Below are positions 16,025 to 25,323 of a DNA stretch of 64,000 nt, piece by piece. Numbering within the stretch: position 1 is the first letter of the stretch; each line of letters begins with the position of its first letter. A program made the translations under genes and the position numbers. Below the pieces are notes generated by a model that was given only the letters and a program-made list of their open reading frames with translations, was not told the DNA's origin and ran no database searches. The stretch lies in assembly GCA_910589385.1 (NCBI GenBank), contig CAJUTU010000012.1:17411-81410 (forward strand), read 5' to 3'. The stretch is from an uncultured Lachnospiraceae bacterium. Lineage in GTDB: Bacteria; Bacillota; Clostridia; Lachnospirales; Lachnospiraceae.

Positions 16025-16945
16025 ATGAAGGAAGCAGTCATTGAAGCCAGAGACATTTCAAAGCAGTATAAAGAACTGGCGGCTTTAGACCGTGTGGACA
16101 TCACGGTCCATCAAGGAGATATCTATGGATTGATCGGGGATAACGGCGCCGGAAAATCGACGTTCTTAAAAATCGTGACAGGACAGATCTTCCCTACCTG
16201 TGGATATGTGCGCCTGTTTGGGTGCGAGGATGTGAAAACGGTGCAAAAAAACCGTTCCCGTATGGGAGCGCTTGTGGAAAACGCAGGATTTTTCCCGAAA
16301 ATGAGTGTACAGAAAAATATGGAATATTTCCGCATCCAGCGTGGGATCCCGGGAAAGCAAAAGGCAGAGGAGGCCTTACGGACCGTAAATCTGTGGGAGA
16401 AAAGAAACGTAAAATGTGAAAAGCTGTCCATGGGGATGAAGCAGCGTTTTGGGCTTGCCCTCGCCCTTCTGGGGGAGCCGGAGCTCCTGGTGCTGGACGA
16501 ACCTATCAATGGCCTGGATCCCAGCGGGATCATAGAGATGCGCACACTTTTGACGAAATTGAATCAGGAAAAGCGGATTACGATCCTGCTGTCCAGCCAT
16601 ATCCTGGCGGAGCTCGAACAGATCGCAACGGTGTACGGATTCCTGAGCTGTGGCAATGTGCTGCAAGAAATCTCTGCAAAGGAACTGCATGAAAAATGCT
16701 CCGATTTTATAGACATCAGGGTGGCAGAGCCGGATAAATATGCCGCCATCCTGGAAACCGAAATTCCGGGCACTGCATACCGGATCCTCCAGGATCAGAC
16801 TGTCCGTATCCTCAATCCGACACTGGAAACGTCCGGATACGGCAATCTGGCATTTAGACATGGGATCGGGGTGCAGGGGCTGAATGAGCATCACATGTCA
16901 CTGGAGGACTATTATGTGGATATCAGGAAGAGGGGGAAACTGTAA
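16025..16945 (+). CDS. ABC transporter ATPase, BcrA-type
   Basis: 306 residues: Walker A GDNGAGKST (38-46), signature LSMGMKQRFG, Walker B LLVLDEPINGLDP. The sequence fits BcrA/lantibiotic self-protection-type ATPases that pump peptide antibiotics with a small membrane partner. The permease gene starts on its last base. It lies in a regulator-transporter-kinase unit, so it is probably induced by a cell-envelope-active peptide. A similar ATPase is encoded at 52179. Confidence 0.9.
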   Translation: MKEAVIEARDISKQYKELAALDRVDITVHQGDIYGLIGDNGAGKSTFLKIVTGQIFPTCGYVRLFGCEDVKTVQKNRSRMGALVENAGFFPKMSVQKNMEYFRIQRGIPGKQKAEEALRTVNLWEKRNVKCEKLSMGMKQRFGLALALLGEPELLVLDEPINGLDPSGIIEMRTLLTKLNQEKRITILLSSHILAELEQIATVYGFLSCGNVLQEISAKELHEKCSDFIDIRVAEPDKYAAILETEIPGTAYRILQDQTVRILNPTLETSGYGNLAFRHGIGVQGLNEHHMSLEDYYVDIRKRGKL

Positions 16946-17745
16946 TGGCAAATTATATGAAAAGTGAATTTTACAGGATACTGCACGAGAAAACAATCTA
17001 TCTGCTGACATTTGTCATCATGGGGCTCGCAGTTTTTGTCAATGTGGTCTTATATCTGTTTTCAACGCTTACACCGCAATTTCGATATGGAACTGTCCGT
17101 TTTGTTTTTGGATTATTGATCACAGATATGCAGTTTTTTTACATTGGAGCCCTGTTAGTAGTCATGTTCTTATCTTCCGATGAGTATAAAAACGGAGTCT
17201 TGAAAAATGCGGTCGCAGGCGGTATAGGCCGGACGCAGATCTTCCTTGGAAAATGTATCGTATATGGACTTACAGCGGCAGGAAGCGCGGCAGTGATCCT
17301 TGCAGGATTTATCGTCAGCGCGCAGATCCTTCTGGGAGGGAATTCTGCAACGCCTCTGGATTCGGTCTATCCGCTCCAGATGATGCTTACGGGAACGGTG
17401 GCCAACCTGCCTTTTTCTCTGGCTTCCGTAGTTTTGACGGTAACATTGTGCCAGTTTTTCCAAAAAGAGAGCCAGGTATCGATCCTGTGGCTGACCGTCA
17501 TCTCTTTGATTCCGATGACAGTCCGGATGCTGGGATACAAGATCCCGATCTGCGCACGGATCGCAGAGTGGATGCCCTGGAATTTTATGAGTACACAGGT
17601 AAAGGTGATGTTCAGTGATCCGCAGATGGAAGCATTATGGATGCATCCCCAGGGATTTTTAAAATGCATTATCGTGGGTGTGATAGGAATTGTTTTGTTT
17701 GGCGCGGCTGGGATTATTGGCTTTCGAAAAAAAGATATCCCTTGA
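16945..17745 (+). CDS. ABC-2 type permease of the BcrA-type transporter
   Basis: 266 residues with about six hydrophobic helices, beginning MANYMKSEFYRILHEKTIYLLTF, the usual start of ABC-2 membrane subunits of peptide-resistance transporters. It pairs with the ATPase encoded directly before, with a one-base overlap. The substrate is not readable from the sequence. Confidence 0.85.
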   Translation: MANYMKSEFYRILHEKTIYLLTFVIMGLAVFVNVVLYLFSTLTPQFRYGTVRFVFGLLITDMQFFYIGALLVVMFLSSDEYKNGVLKNAVAGGIGRTQIFLGKCIVYGLTAAGSAAVILAGFIVSAQILLGGNSATPLDSVYPLQMMLTGTVANLPFSLASVVLTVTLCQFFQKESQVSILWLTVISLIPMTVRMLGYKIPICARIAEWMPWNFMSTQVKVMFSDPQMEALWMHPQGFLKCIIVGVIGIVLFGAAGIIGFRKKDIP

Positions 17746-17757
17746 GGAAGGTGAGGG

Positions 17758-18678
17758 ATGGAAATGGCAGAGATGATTCTGATGATCACAACAGGCTGTG
17801 CAATTTTTTATGGCATACGTTATGGGATGTTGAAACGCAGCATCCGTGGATTGCGCAGAGAACTGGCTGAGATCATAGAAAATCTGGAGGATAACCGGAT
17901 CGTGAAGCTGGATTCGCCCCATCGGGAGCTGGAAGAACTGGAAACAGTATTGAACCATACTTTGGAGCAGGTGAGGAAGGAACGGATCTCTTATGAAAAA
18001 CGGGAACGTGAATTCCAGAAGCAGCTTGAAGATTTAAGCCATGACCTTAGGACTCCTTTGACTGCGATCCAGGGGTACCTAAAGCTGATGGACCAGGGCG
18101 TGCCGGGAAACGAAGAAAAGGAATATCTGGCAGTCATCCAGCGCAGGACCTCCAATCTCCGGCATTTGGTCGATCAGTTTTATGATTTTTCCACTCTGCT
18201 GTCAGGGGATTATAAAATGGATCTGCGCGAGGTGGATTTTGGCCGTATGTGCAGGGAACAGCTCTTAGGGAGCTTTTCCCAATTAGAAGACGCAGGCATC
18301 GAGGTCAAGGTGCAGATTCCTGAAAAGCCTGTGCTCATCCTGGCTGACGAAAATGCCCTGGCCCGGATCGTCGGCAATCTGCTGCAGAATGCCGTCCGGT
18401 ATGCGAAAAAACATCTGGAAATCGAAATAAAGGAGCTGAAAGTCTCAGAGACAGAGAAGAATGTCATCCTGACTTTTGCAAATGATACGGAAAATCTGAC
18501 AGCAGAGACGGCAGAGCTGCTTTTCCAGAGATTCTACACCGGAGAACAGGCCAGGAGCCAGGGCGGGACCGGGCTGGGGCTGGCGATTGCCAGACGGCTT
18601 GCGGAACAGATGGGCGGCGCCATGACGGTGGAAAGGAAAGAAACATGGCTGTTTTTCAAGGCCGTTTTTAAAATTTGA
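17758..18678 (+). CDS. Sensor histidine kinase with one membrane segment
   Basis: 306 residues. One N-terminal hydrophobic segment (about 5-22), a coiled linker, the H-box LSHDLRTPLTAIQGY with H95, then an ATPase domain with the N-box NLLQNAVRYA and G-box GGTGLGLAIARRLAEQMGG. The almost absent sensor domain is typical of kinases that detect their signal through the partnering transporter. It should phosphorylate the regulator encoded at 15154. A related kinase lies at 53983. Confidence 0.9.
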   Translation: MEMAEMILMITTGCAIFYGIRYGMLKRSIRGLRRELAEIIENLEDNRIVKLDSPHRELEELETVLNHTLEQVRKERISYEKREREFQKQLEDLSHDLRTPLTAIQGYLKLMDQGVPGNEEKEYLAVIQRRTSNLRHLVDQFYDFSTLLSGDYKMDLREVDFGRMCREQLLGSFSQLEDAGIEVKVQIPEKPVLILADENALARIVGNLLQNAVRYAKKHLEIEIKELKVSETEKNVILTFANDTENLTAETAELLFQRFYTGEQARSQGGTGLGLAIARRLAEQMGGAMTVERKETWLFFKAVFKI

Positions 18679-18786
18679 AAAGGCTGCGGATACAATAAGA
18701 AGCCGGAACTATCAACGGTTAAGATAAAGGGGCTATGCCCGCCTGGAGGACAAGAAGATTTCTTTCATCATTATGTGCGTCTCCAC

Positions 18787-19194
18787 TTAAAACCGTCCGT
18801 TTATCAAATCATCCAGCGTGATATTATAGAAAAAATCATGGATCATAGCATCATATTTTTTCCACAATGGCAGGGTGATACAGTCGGCACTTTTATTACA
18901 GATTTCCGCATCAGGCATCAGGCAGGCGACCGGGGCAAGGGGGCCTTCTGTCAATTCAATGATTTCCCCTACAATATATTCCTCCGGCCGCCGGGTCAGC
19001 ATATATCCGCCGCCTTTCCCTCGGAGGCCTTTTAGGATATGGCCCTTCACCAGTATCTTTAAAATGATCTCCAGATATTTTTCGGAAATTTCCTGCCGCT
19101 TTGCGATCTCTTTTAAGGGGATATAACCATCTTCAGGATGCTGTGCAAGGTCGATCATGACTCTGAGGGCATAGCGTGCTTTTGTTGAAATCAT
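18787..19194 (-). CDS. Rrf2 family transcriptional regulator
   Basis: 135 residues. Begins MISTKARYALRVMIDLAQHPEDGYIPLKEIAKRQEISEKYLE with an N-terminal winged helix and the GGYMLTRRPEE wing. Three cysteines in the pattern C-x7-C-x5-C (VACLMPDAEICNKSADCITL) fit an Fe-S cluster as in IscR-like members, so it may sense iron-sulphur or redox state. It is monocistronic with a good promoter; no isc or suf genes are near. Confidence 0.9.
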   Translation of the reverse strand: MISTKARYALRVMIDLAQHPEDGYIPLKEIAKRQEISEKYLEIILKILVKGHILKGLRGKGGGYMLTRRPEEYIVGEIIELTEGPLAPVACLMPDAEICNKSADCITLPLWKKYDAMIHDFFYNITLDDLINGRF

Positions 19195-19215
19195 AGAGAA
19201 TCACCTCCTGCCTGT

Positions 19216-19299
19216 ATCCGATACGGATGAACGGCGAATTTTTCATATGATATGTTCCTATATTTTTCTCATTATAGCTCTGGAAGAGAAATTTTTCAA
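19216..19299 (-). promoter_or_regulatory. Promoter and candidate operator of the Rrf2 gene
   Basis: On the minus strand TTGAAA (19294-19299) and TATAAT (19271-19276) are 17 bases apart. In the 5' UTR, ATCCG-ATA-CGGAT (19216-19228) is a perfect dyad and a candidate autoregulatory site. Confidence 0.6.
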
Positions 19300-19314
19300 T
19301 AAAAACATACACAC

Positions 19315-20595
19315 CTATGCATTCCCGATCAATACGGTCACCGTAAACGTATCTTCCGTATAGGAAATATCCAGAGTGCCGTTATATTTCTCCACCGTTT
19401 CACGTACATTTGACAATCCAAGCCCATGCGGTCCTCCATCTGCCTTGTCAGATTTAAATCTGCCCTTTTGTTCTAATATGGCATTCTTTTTCGCATTGGA
19501 AATCTCATAAGTGAAATAACCATTTTCTGTAACCCTTGCTTTTACGGACAAATGGCGCTCTTTGATATCCGGAATTTTGACAGAGGCTTCAATGGCATTG
19601 TCCAGGGTATTGGAAAAAAGGCAGCAGAGACTGATTGCGTCGATACCGATCAATTTATCCAGGTCGATATGGAAAAAGCTGTCAATGTGATGCTCCAAAG
19701 CCAGATTATATTTGGCATTTAGTATTGCATTGATAATGCTGTTTTTGCAGAAGACACGGCTGCGTACTGCCAGCTCTCCTTCTATTTCCTGTAGATATTG
19801 CTCTGCTTCCTCCTGGCGGCCGGAACGGAACAGAGCCTGTATGGTACTTAGATGATTGTTCATATCGTGGCGGAGCTTACGGATCTGTGCCTGGTTTTGT
19901 TCCAGCTCTTCATAGTAGCTTTTCTGCAGGATCAGGTTTTTCCGTTCCATATCTTGCTGGATACTGATGATAAAATATTCTGCCAGGGCGATACACCCCA
20001 GATTCGTCGCAAAACAGGCAAAAGCAGCAGGCCACATCTTAATGCTTTGCTCAGGGGCGAAATAGATGCAGGTGGTAATGCTCACCAAAGATGCCAGGCA
20101 AATGATATTCAGCAGTATCCAAATCTTGTTGTCGAATAGCTTCCCTATCTGGGGAAGATGTTTTTGGAAGATTTTGTATATGCAGTACCAGATGAGCAGA
20201 TGCAGGATTGGGTCGGCTATGGTGCAGAACATATCCCAAGGCTTCGGCCATCCCAGAGAATCCCCCAGATGTCCAAGGATATCCATTACCAGAAAGTTCT
20301 GGCTGATGATCAGAGGATAGAGGACAAAAACAGCGGCCAGCTTCTGCCAGATACTTCCCTGGAAAGCTAGAACCATCAAGAGCGCAAACCAGATCAGGAC
20401 AATGGTTACATTAAAAAGGTCATTTGGGAAGATGATCATGCTGGAGATGACCGTACAGGATATATATACAATGGCAGTCCAAAATTTTCCCGGGCGTCTC
20501 CCTGCGAAATGAGAAAGAATCTGGTAAAGCAAGAACCCTTGTACCAGAAGAGGGATATTGTATAAGTAACTGGTGATCGTTAAGATTATGTTCAT
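19315..20595 (-). CDS. AgrC-like sensor histidine kinase (GHKL)
   Basis: 426 residues. Six or so membrane helices fill residues 5-210, then a coiled segment and the H-box IRKLRHDMNNHLSTIQ with H243, then a GHKL ATPase with GLGLSNVRETVEKY. This is the plan of AgrC/ComD peptide-pheromone receptors. It follows the LytTR regulator gene on the same strand. No agrB or agrD is near, so it probably detects an external peptide. The adjacent divergent BceAB-type transporter suggests an antimicrobial peptide signal. Confidence 0.85.
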   Translation of the reverse strand: MNIILTITSYLYNIPLLVQGFLLYQILSHFAGRRPGKFWTAIVYISCTVISSMIIFPNDLFNVTIVLIWFALLMVLAFQGSIWQKLAAVFVLYPLIISQNFLVMDILGHLGDSLGWPKPWDMFCTIADPILHLLIWYCIYKIFQKHLPQIGKLFDNKIWILLNIICLASLVSITTCIYFAPEQSIKMWPAAFACFATNLGCIALAEYFIISIQQDMERKNLILQKSYYEELEQNQAQIRKLRHDMNNHLSTIQALFRSGRQEEAEQYLQEIEGELAVRSRVFCKNSIINAILNAKYNLALEHHIDSFFHIDLDKLIGIDAISLCCLFSNTLDNAIEASVKIPDIKERHLSVKARVTENGYFTYEISNAKKNAILEQKGRFKSDKADGGPHGLGLSNVRETVEKYNGTLDISYTEDTFTVTVLIGNA

Positions 20596-20670
20596 GGCGC
20601 TTCTCCTTCCGTTTTTTCGTGCATCCCATCAGAGCCTGTAATACAGCGAAATATGACCTGGCAGGCCTGT

Positions 20671-21375
20671 TCATTGCAGCAGCAGGCGTGCGAAAGCGAT
20701 TTCCAGGGGCTGGCGGAAAGCACGGCTGACAGGAAATTGTAATGGCCCGCAGATACAGTGGTTCTTTTCCAGGGCAGTCACGTAGTTGAGGTTTACCAGA
20801 TGCCGGTTATGGCAGCGGATAAAATAGTCTGGCAGATCCCTTTCCACTACATCCAGTTTCCCATAAAAATCAGTCTGTTTTCCATCTTTGAGAGAGAGGA
20901 TGATTTTTCTCCTGTCACTGGAAAAAGCCAGGATCTTCTTCATGGAGATTTTAAAAATACCAGACTTTTGCTCCAGGGTAAAGAACTGTTCCTGGCTTTT
21001 GCCGAGTTCCTTCAACGCCTGCTCCAGTACATTTTGGATCTTGTGCTCATCATAAGGTTTTAAAATATAATGAAAAGCATGGACCTCGTATCCTTGAAAT
21101 ACATAATCAGGATATGCAGTTACGAAAATGAGGAGTGTCCGGGCATCCCGTTTTCTTAAACTCCTGGCAGTATCCATGCCGCTTAATTTTTTCATTTCAA
21201 TATCCAGAAATAAGATATCCAGAGATTCCGCTTCCGGGCGTGTAGTTAATGCTTCGCCGGAATCGTATTCATAAATCTGATAGTCGGCTCCAAGCAGTTG
21301 TAGTTTCAGCTCCAGGGGTGTCCTGAGGGCTTTGCGCATGGATGCTTCGTCATCACAGATTCCAATATTGATCAT
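20671..21375 (-). CDS. AgrA-like LytTR response regulator
   Basis: 234 residues. Receiver domain with D58 (ILFLDIEM) and a C-terminal LytTR DNA-binding domain (about 130-230, with DYFIRCHNRHLVNLNYV). It should be phosphorylated by the kinase encoded next. It is divergent from the transporter genes at 21616; the 240-base gap between them holds repeated ACTTTAC boxes (21454 and 21510) and AT-rich dyads that could be its sites, but I cannot match them with confidence to a LytTR repeat. Confidence 0.88.
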   Translation of the reverse strand: MINIGICDDEASMRKALRTPLELKLQLLGADYQIYEYDSGEALTTRPEAESLDILFLDIEMKKLSGMDTARSLRKRDARTLLIFVTAYPDYVFQGYEVHAFHYILKPYDEHKIQNVLEQALKELGKSQEQFFTLEQKSGIFKISMKKILAFSSDRRKIILSLKDGKQTDFYGKLDVVERDLPDYFIRCHNRHLVNLNYVTALEKNHCICGPLQFPVSRAFRQPLEIAFARLLLQ

Positions 21376-21615
21376 ATAGATTCCTCCAGTTTTGTAACTA
21401 ATCTGCGCAGCAGATTTTAAATTCGGGCAATTCCCACATTTTTTTCTTACGATACTTTACATCAAAATTCTGATTTTGTAAATGCGGTTCTTTTATTCCC
21501 GTGAAGCAAACTTTACAAAATCAATGTCGAACATGACATTTTCCAAAATGCATCCGACAGAAAAATCTTTTAAAATTTAGTCAGATGAAAGAAAGATTTC
21601 AGGAGGTAACATATT

Positions 21616-22371
21616 ATGCTGAGTGTAAAGCATTTATCAAAAAGTTATGCAGCAGGAGACCAGGTCTATCCCGTGCTGAAGGATGTATCATTGGAGGTGG
21701 AAAAAGGGGAATTTGTAGCGGTCATGGGGCCTTCCGGTTCTGGAAAAACGACACTGCTCAATTGCATCTCGTGTTTTATCCCTCATGACCAGGGGGAGAT
21801 CCTTCTGGCTGACCAGGATATATCCAATCTGAAAGAAACACAGCTTGCCCAGGTCCGCAACCGGCAGATGGGATTTGTTTTTCAGGATTTTATGCTGCTG
21901 GACGGACTGAGTGTTTTTGAAAATATCTGTCTTCCGCAGATCATTGCCCGCCGTCCGGTGGTACAGATGGAAGAAAAGGCAAGAAACATCTGCCGTCTCT
22001 TCGGTATTGAGAAGATCATGGAAAAATATCCTGCCGAGGTCTCGGGAGGGGAGAAACAGCGTACGGCGGTGGCCAGGGCGCTGATGAACCAGCCCTATGT
22101 GATCCTGGCCGACGAACCCACCGGAAATCTGGACAGCAAGTCGTGTAAAGCAGTCATTGATGCATTTCTACAGGCAAAAAAAGAAATGGGGGCGACTATT
22201 TTTATGGTGACACACGACAGTTTTGCGGCTTCTTTCTGCGACCGGGTGATTGTCTTGAAGGACGGACAGGTGTATGGAGAATTGATGAGGAGCGGTACCA
22301 GACGGGAATTTATGGATGAGCTTTTAGATACGATCCGGACATTAGGAGGTGACAGTGATGACAATGAATAG
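21616..22371 (+). CDS. BceA-type ABC transporter ATPase
   Basis: 251 residues: Walker A GPSGSGKTT (38-46), signature VSGGEKQR, Walker B VILADEPTGNLDS. The sequence falls in the MacB/BceA group, whose partners are FtsX-type permeases and which protect against bacitracin-like and lantibiotic peptides. Start follows CAGGAGG. Overlaps the permease gene by 14 bases. Divergent from an Agr-type two-component pair, not the BceRS pair usually found with this group. Confidence 0.9.
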   Translation: MLSVKHLSKSYAAGDQVYPVLKDVSLEVEKGEFVAVMGPSGSGKTTLLNCISCFIPHDQGEILLADQDISNLKETQLAQVRNRQMGFVFQDFMLLDGLSVFENICLPQIIARRPVVQMEEKARNICRLFGIEKIMEKYPAEVSGGEKQRTAVARALMNQPYVILADEPTGNLDSKSCKAVIDAFLQAKKEMGATIFMVTHDSFAASFCDRVIVLKDGQVYGELMRSGTRREFMDELLDTIRTLGGDSDDNE

Positions 22372-24454
22372 AATTACGGGCAAGCTGCGTAGGAAAAACC
22401 AGGATCAGTACCGGCTGCTGGGAGTCTGCATTTTTCTGTCTGTGCTGTTGGTGTCCTCTTTTACGATGATGTTTTTTTCGCCTTCGATCCAGGGAACCCT
22501 GCCTCCAGGCGGAGATACGAGAAAATTGATGTGGCTGATGCTGGCTGTGGTGGCCATCGGCTGTGTGCTCTTTACCCTTTATGGGAGCAGCCTGTTTTTC
22601 AGGAAAAAAAGCAGGGAGTTCGGTGTGATGCTGGCTTTGGGGGCAGACAGGCAGGAGCTTGCCCGTCAGTTGATGGGAGAGCTGTCTGTATTTGCAGGAA
22701 CATATATTTTTTCCGGTATCCTGGCGGCTGTTCCGGTATCCTTTCTGATCTGGAAATTGTTTCAGATGCTTGTGATCAATACAGAGCAGATACGGTACAG
22801 CTTCGGGATTGCCGGAATATTTGCAGGGATTCTCTTTGCGGCGGCATTGTCTTTTTGCATCCTGATCCTGGGAATCCGTTTTATCCGCCGTGCAGATATT
22901 ATGGATATCCTAAATACCTGCCGGAAGACAGAGCTCGTCCGGGAAATAAAACCCTGGTGTGGGAAACTAGGGATTGTGCTGATTATTACAGGGCTCTTTC
23001 TGGCGATAGCGGTCCCCCCTTTGACTGTACAACTTTTCAGGCAGGGGATGCCGATAATCTGGAATGCCACCTACCTGCTTTGTGTGGCAGGCCTGTATCT
23101 GGTCGTTTTAAGCGCTGTAGGACATTCCCCAAAAGGGAGGCATCCGAAAAAATATTATAACAATATTATTTCTACCAATCTGATGCGCTTTACTGCCAGA
23201 CAGACGACTAGAAATATGTGTGTCATTTCGCTGCTCGTATTCGTGATGGTGCTGGCCGCTTTCTGGGGAGTAATGTATTATTATACCGCTATGGAAGGGG
23301 CGAGCAGCGCGCCTTATGATTATTCCCTGCATTATCCGGCCGGGGAAGAACAGATTGGGCAGGAGGATATTTCACAGCTGGCCGAAGAGCATGGGGTCAA
23401 TATGACTTCATATGAGACTCTGGACTCTTTGCAATTGATCGTCCGTTATATCGGACGGGATATGGATGACCAGAAACGGTATTTTGACGTGGAGTATGAG
23501 AAACTGGCTTCTTTTATATCGGCCTCTGATTTTACAAGGATTTCCGGGATAACGATTTCTTTGAAAGAAGGAGAGTACCAGACGGTTACTTCCACAGGAT
23601 TTCAGGAAAATATCTGGGTAAGTGCTGACTGTCTGAATGAGATCCAAAGTCCGGTGTCAGGAGAACGTATGGAGCCAAAGTTCCGGGGGACTGTGGAGTT
23701 CGACAATCTGGCGAATGTTAGTGATTCGTTTACATTCCTGTTGTCTGATGAGGATTACAGTCGGTTTGCCGGCGGGCTGACAGACGAATGGAAAGAGAAG
23801 CATGTATTCTTCAATACAGAACATGTGATGGAAACCTATGGTTTTGCGGATGCTGTGAAACGGGAATATACTGGGCGGGCAACAGCGCTTTCCAACCATT
23901 ATTCTTTATATGACGCCCATGAGGAAGAACTGGCATTGGCTGCCGGGGAAGAATATGGCTATACCGGGAAAATTGATCTGTCGCCGGATAATCCACTGCT
24001 GTTGGATGAATGGAAGTATGCGCCTTTTTCCAAGGTGCTGCTGCAGGCGGATGCGATGGAAATGGTGGCGGTCTTTGTCCTGCTCGGTATCTATCTTTCC
24101 GTGATCTCCCTGACTGCCGCAGGAATTATGAGTTATATCAGAAGCGTCACGATTGCCATGGACAACCGCCGGCTATTTGAAGATTTGAAAAAGCTTGGGG
24201 CGGATGATGCCTATGAAGAAAGAGTGATCAAGGTACAGCTTCGGAAAATTTTTGCCTATCCGGTGGCAGCAGGCTGTACGATTGTGGGGGTATTCTCCTT
24301 GTTTCTGACCTACTTTAATGATATGAGGCTGCAGGCTTTTGAAGTGAAAATGCTGTTCATAGAGGTGCTGCTGATGGCATTTATTTCCATCGTGCTGTAT
24401 GGGGTGTACCGGCTGGCTTTTGGGAAGACGAAGAGCATTGTGGGGATTGGGTAG
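22358..24454 (+). CDS. BceB-type FtsX permease
   Basis: 698 residues from the ATG at 22358, which follows AGGAGGTGA. About ten membrane segments with two FtsX domains and a large extracytoplasmic region between residues about 300 and 560, the arrangement of BceB/VraG detoxification permeases whose large loop binds the peptide. It forms a transporter with the ATPase encoded before it. The exact peptide is unknown. Confidence 0.88.
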   Translation: MTMNRITGKLRRKNQDQYRLLGVCIFLSVLLVSSFTMMFFSPSIQGTLPPGGDTRKLMWLMLAVVAIGCVLFTLYGSSLFFRKKSREFGVMLALGADRQELARQLMGELSVFAGTYIFSGILAAVPVSFLIWKLFQMLVINTEQIRYSFGIAGIFAGILFAAALSFCILILGIRFIRRADIMDILNTCRKTELVREIKPWCGKLGIVLIITGLFLAIAVPPLTVQLFRQGMPIIWNATYLLCVAGLYLVVLSAVGHSPKGRHPKKYYNNIISTNLMRFTARQTTRNMCVISLLVFVMVLAAFWGVMYYYTAMEGASSAPYDYSLHYPAGEEQIGQEDISQLAEEHGVNMTSYETLDSLQLIVRYIGRDMDDQKRYFDVEYEKLASFISASDFTRISGITISLKEGEYQTVTSTGFQENIWVSADCLNEIQSPVSGERMEPKFRGTVEFDNLANVSDSFTFLLSDEDYSRFAGGLTDEWKEKHVFFNTEHVMETYGFADAVKREYTGRATALSNHYSLYDAHEEELALAAGEEYGYTGKIDLSPDNPLLLDEWKYAPFSKVLLQADAMEMVAVFVLLGIYLSVISLTAAGIMSYIRSVTIAMDNRRLFEDLKKLGADDAYEERVIKVQLRKIFAYPVAAGCTIVGVFSLFLTYFNDMRLQAFEVKMLFIEVLLMAFISIVLYGVYRLAFGKTKSIVGIG

Positions 24455-24460
24455 CAGGTT

Positions 24461-24528
24461 AGCTTGAGTTATAATCTCGCTGGTCAAGTTCCACCTTTCA
24501 AGCTATAATAACTCCTGAATATTTTTTA
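24461..24528 (+). terminator. Terminator after the BceB-type gene
   Basis: AGCTTGA/TCAAGCT and GAGTTAT/ATAACTC are nested inverted repeats, followed by ATTTTTTAGG. Several foldings are possible. Confidence 0.55.
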
Positions 24529-24540
24529 GGAGGTCGAGTA

Positions 24541-24717
24541 ATGATTATACTAACGCTTGGGAGCCACCACTATATATTGTGGTCGGTCAAATATATTGCT
24601 TAAAATAAGATACCTCTTTTAAGATGTGTTTATGAAAAGTACCCATACTTTTCAAATACATTTTAAAGGAGGTTTTCTATGTTTAACACCACTTTACAAC
24701 TTTTTAGCATTATATAA
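24541..24717 (+). other. Two very short ORFs with strong ribosome binding sites
   Basis: ATG 24541 (20 codons, MIILTLGSHHYILW start) follows AGGAGGT; ATG 24679 (12 codons, MFNTTLQLFSII) follows AAAGGAGG. A hairpin with arms TGAAAAGT/ACTTTTCA lies between them. They could be leader peptides, tiny toxins or remnants. No gene downstream is clearly attached to them. Confidence 0.3.
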
Positions 24718-24724
24718 AAAAATA

Positions 24725-24889
24725 TTGTACAAGATACTTTCTGTAGTATAATGAGTTTGCATAAAACATCAACAAAGGAAAGTGATCTCGTACGACAAAC
24801 TTATTATATAACGAATTTTCTTGTTTTGTACATTTGTTGTCGCCCTTATCAGTCTGTTATATCAGATTTTTAGGGATAAAAGAAAGTAG
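24725..24889 (+). pseudogene. Decayed second copy of the holin-like toxin
   Basis: A promoter TTGTAC - 16 - TATAAT (24725-24752) precedes a stretch whose last 19 codons align with the toxin at 435 (VVALISLLYQIFRDKRK against VVALVGLCYQIFKDKKK). The start codon has become GAC, the sixth codon is TAA and no ribosome binding site remains. It cannot make the toxin. The flanking antitoxin signals are intact. Confidence 0.75.
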
Positions 24890-25014
24890 CCGCCAACTAT
24901 TCCCAATAGTGACGGCCTGCCGCATGTAGCGGTGTAACTTGTTATTGTCGAAGGGTAGCCGCTTCTTTGGCTTTCCCTTTTTCACATCATAGCACGTTAA
25001 AGGTGGTAATTCAA
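24875..25014 (-). ncRNA. Second predicted antitoxin RNA with promoter
   Basis: TTGAAT (25009-25014), 17 bases, TATGAT (24986-24991) on the minus strand, then a transcript reaching the stem GCCGTCACTA / TAGTTGGCGGC (24889-24916) with a T-rich end. Promoter boxes, spacing and terminal stem are the same as in the first locus, so this RNA may still be made and could act on the first toxin. Confidence 0.6.
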
Positions 25015-25047
25015 GAGACTTTGTGCTTTTTGTGAAGAAATATATAA

Positions 25048-25323
25048 TCTGGTATACGAAACTCCGCTTTGGAATCTATAGATATAAGATTTTTGGAGGT
25101 TGAGGGGTTATTAAATGCAAAATATGTAACAGAGGGCGTTTTTTGCATGCTTATAACATGTAATGGGCGAAGTGGGAGCGCCTATGCTACATATTTAGTC
25201 CAAGGATATGGCGCAACAGCAGCACGTATACACGTTACCCCGTTACATGCTGGGAGCGGCGTATTTACGCATAAAATTTTAGATACAGAAACAGGAATTA
25301 CAATTTATCTTACTCCCCAGTAA
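25048..25323 (+). pseudogene. Start-less cassette 1, phage-tail-like C-terminal segment
   Basis: An open frame beginning six codons before the inverted repeat and ending at 25323, reading SALESIDIRF, then GVFCMLITCNGRSGSAYATYL and ARIHVTPLHAGSGVF. It has no ATG with ribosome binding site at its start (only TTG at 25069). The style resembles C-terminal segments of phage tail or receptor-binding proteins, but I cannot name a family. It converges on cassette 2, and both begin with the same peptide SALES in the same frame after the repeat. Confidence 0.5.

Noticed and set aside
22531..23160. 209-codon frame inside the BceB-type permease gene
   Set aside because: Out-of-frame shadow of a strongly supported permease; no family features.
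24541..24720. CRISPR-like or tRNA-like structure in the AT-rich gap
   Set aside because: Hairpins are present, but there are no regularly spaced direct repeats and no cloverleaf with a TTC-type arm.
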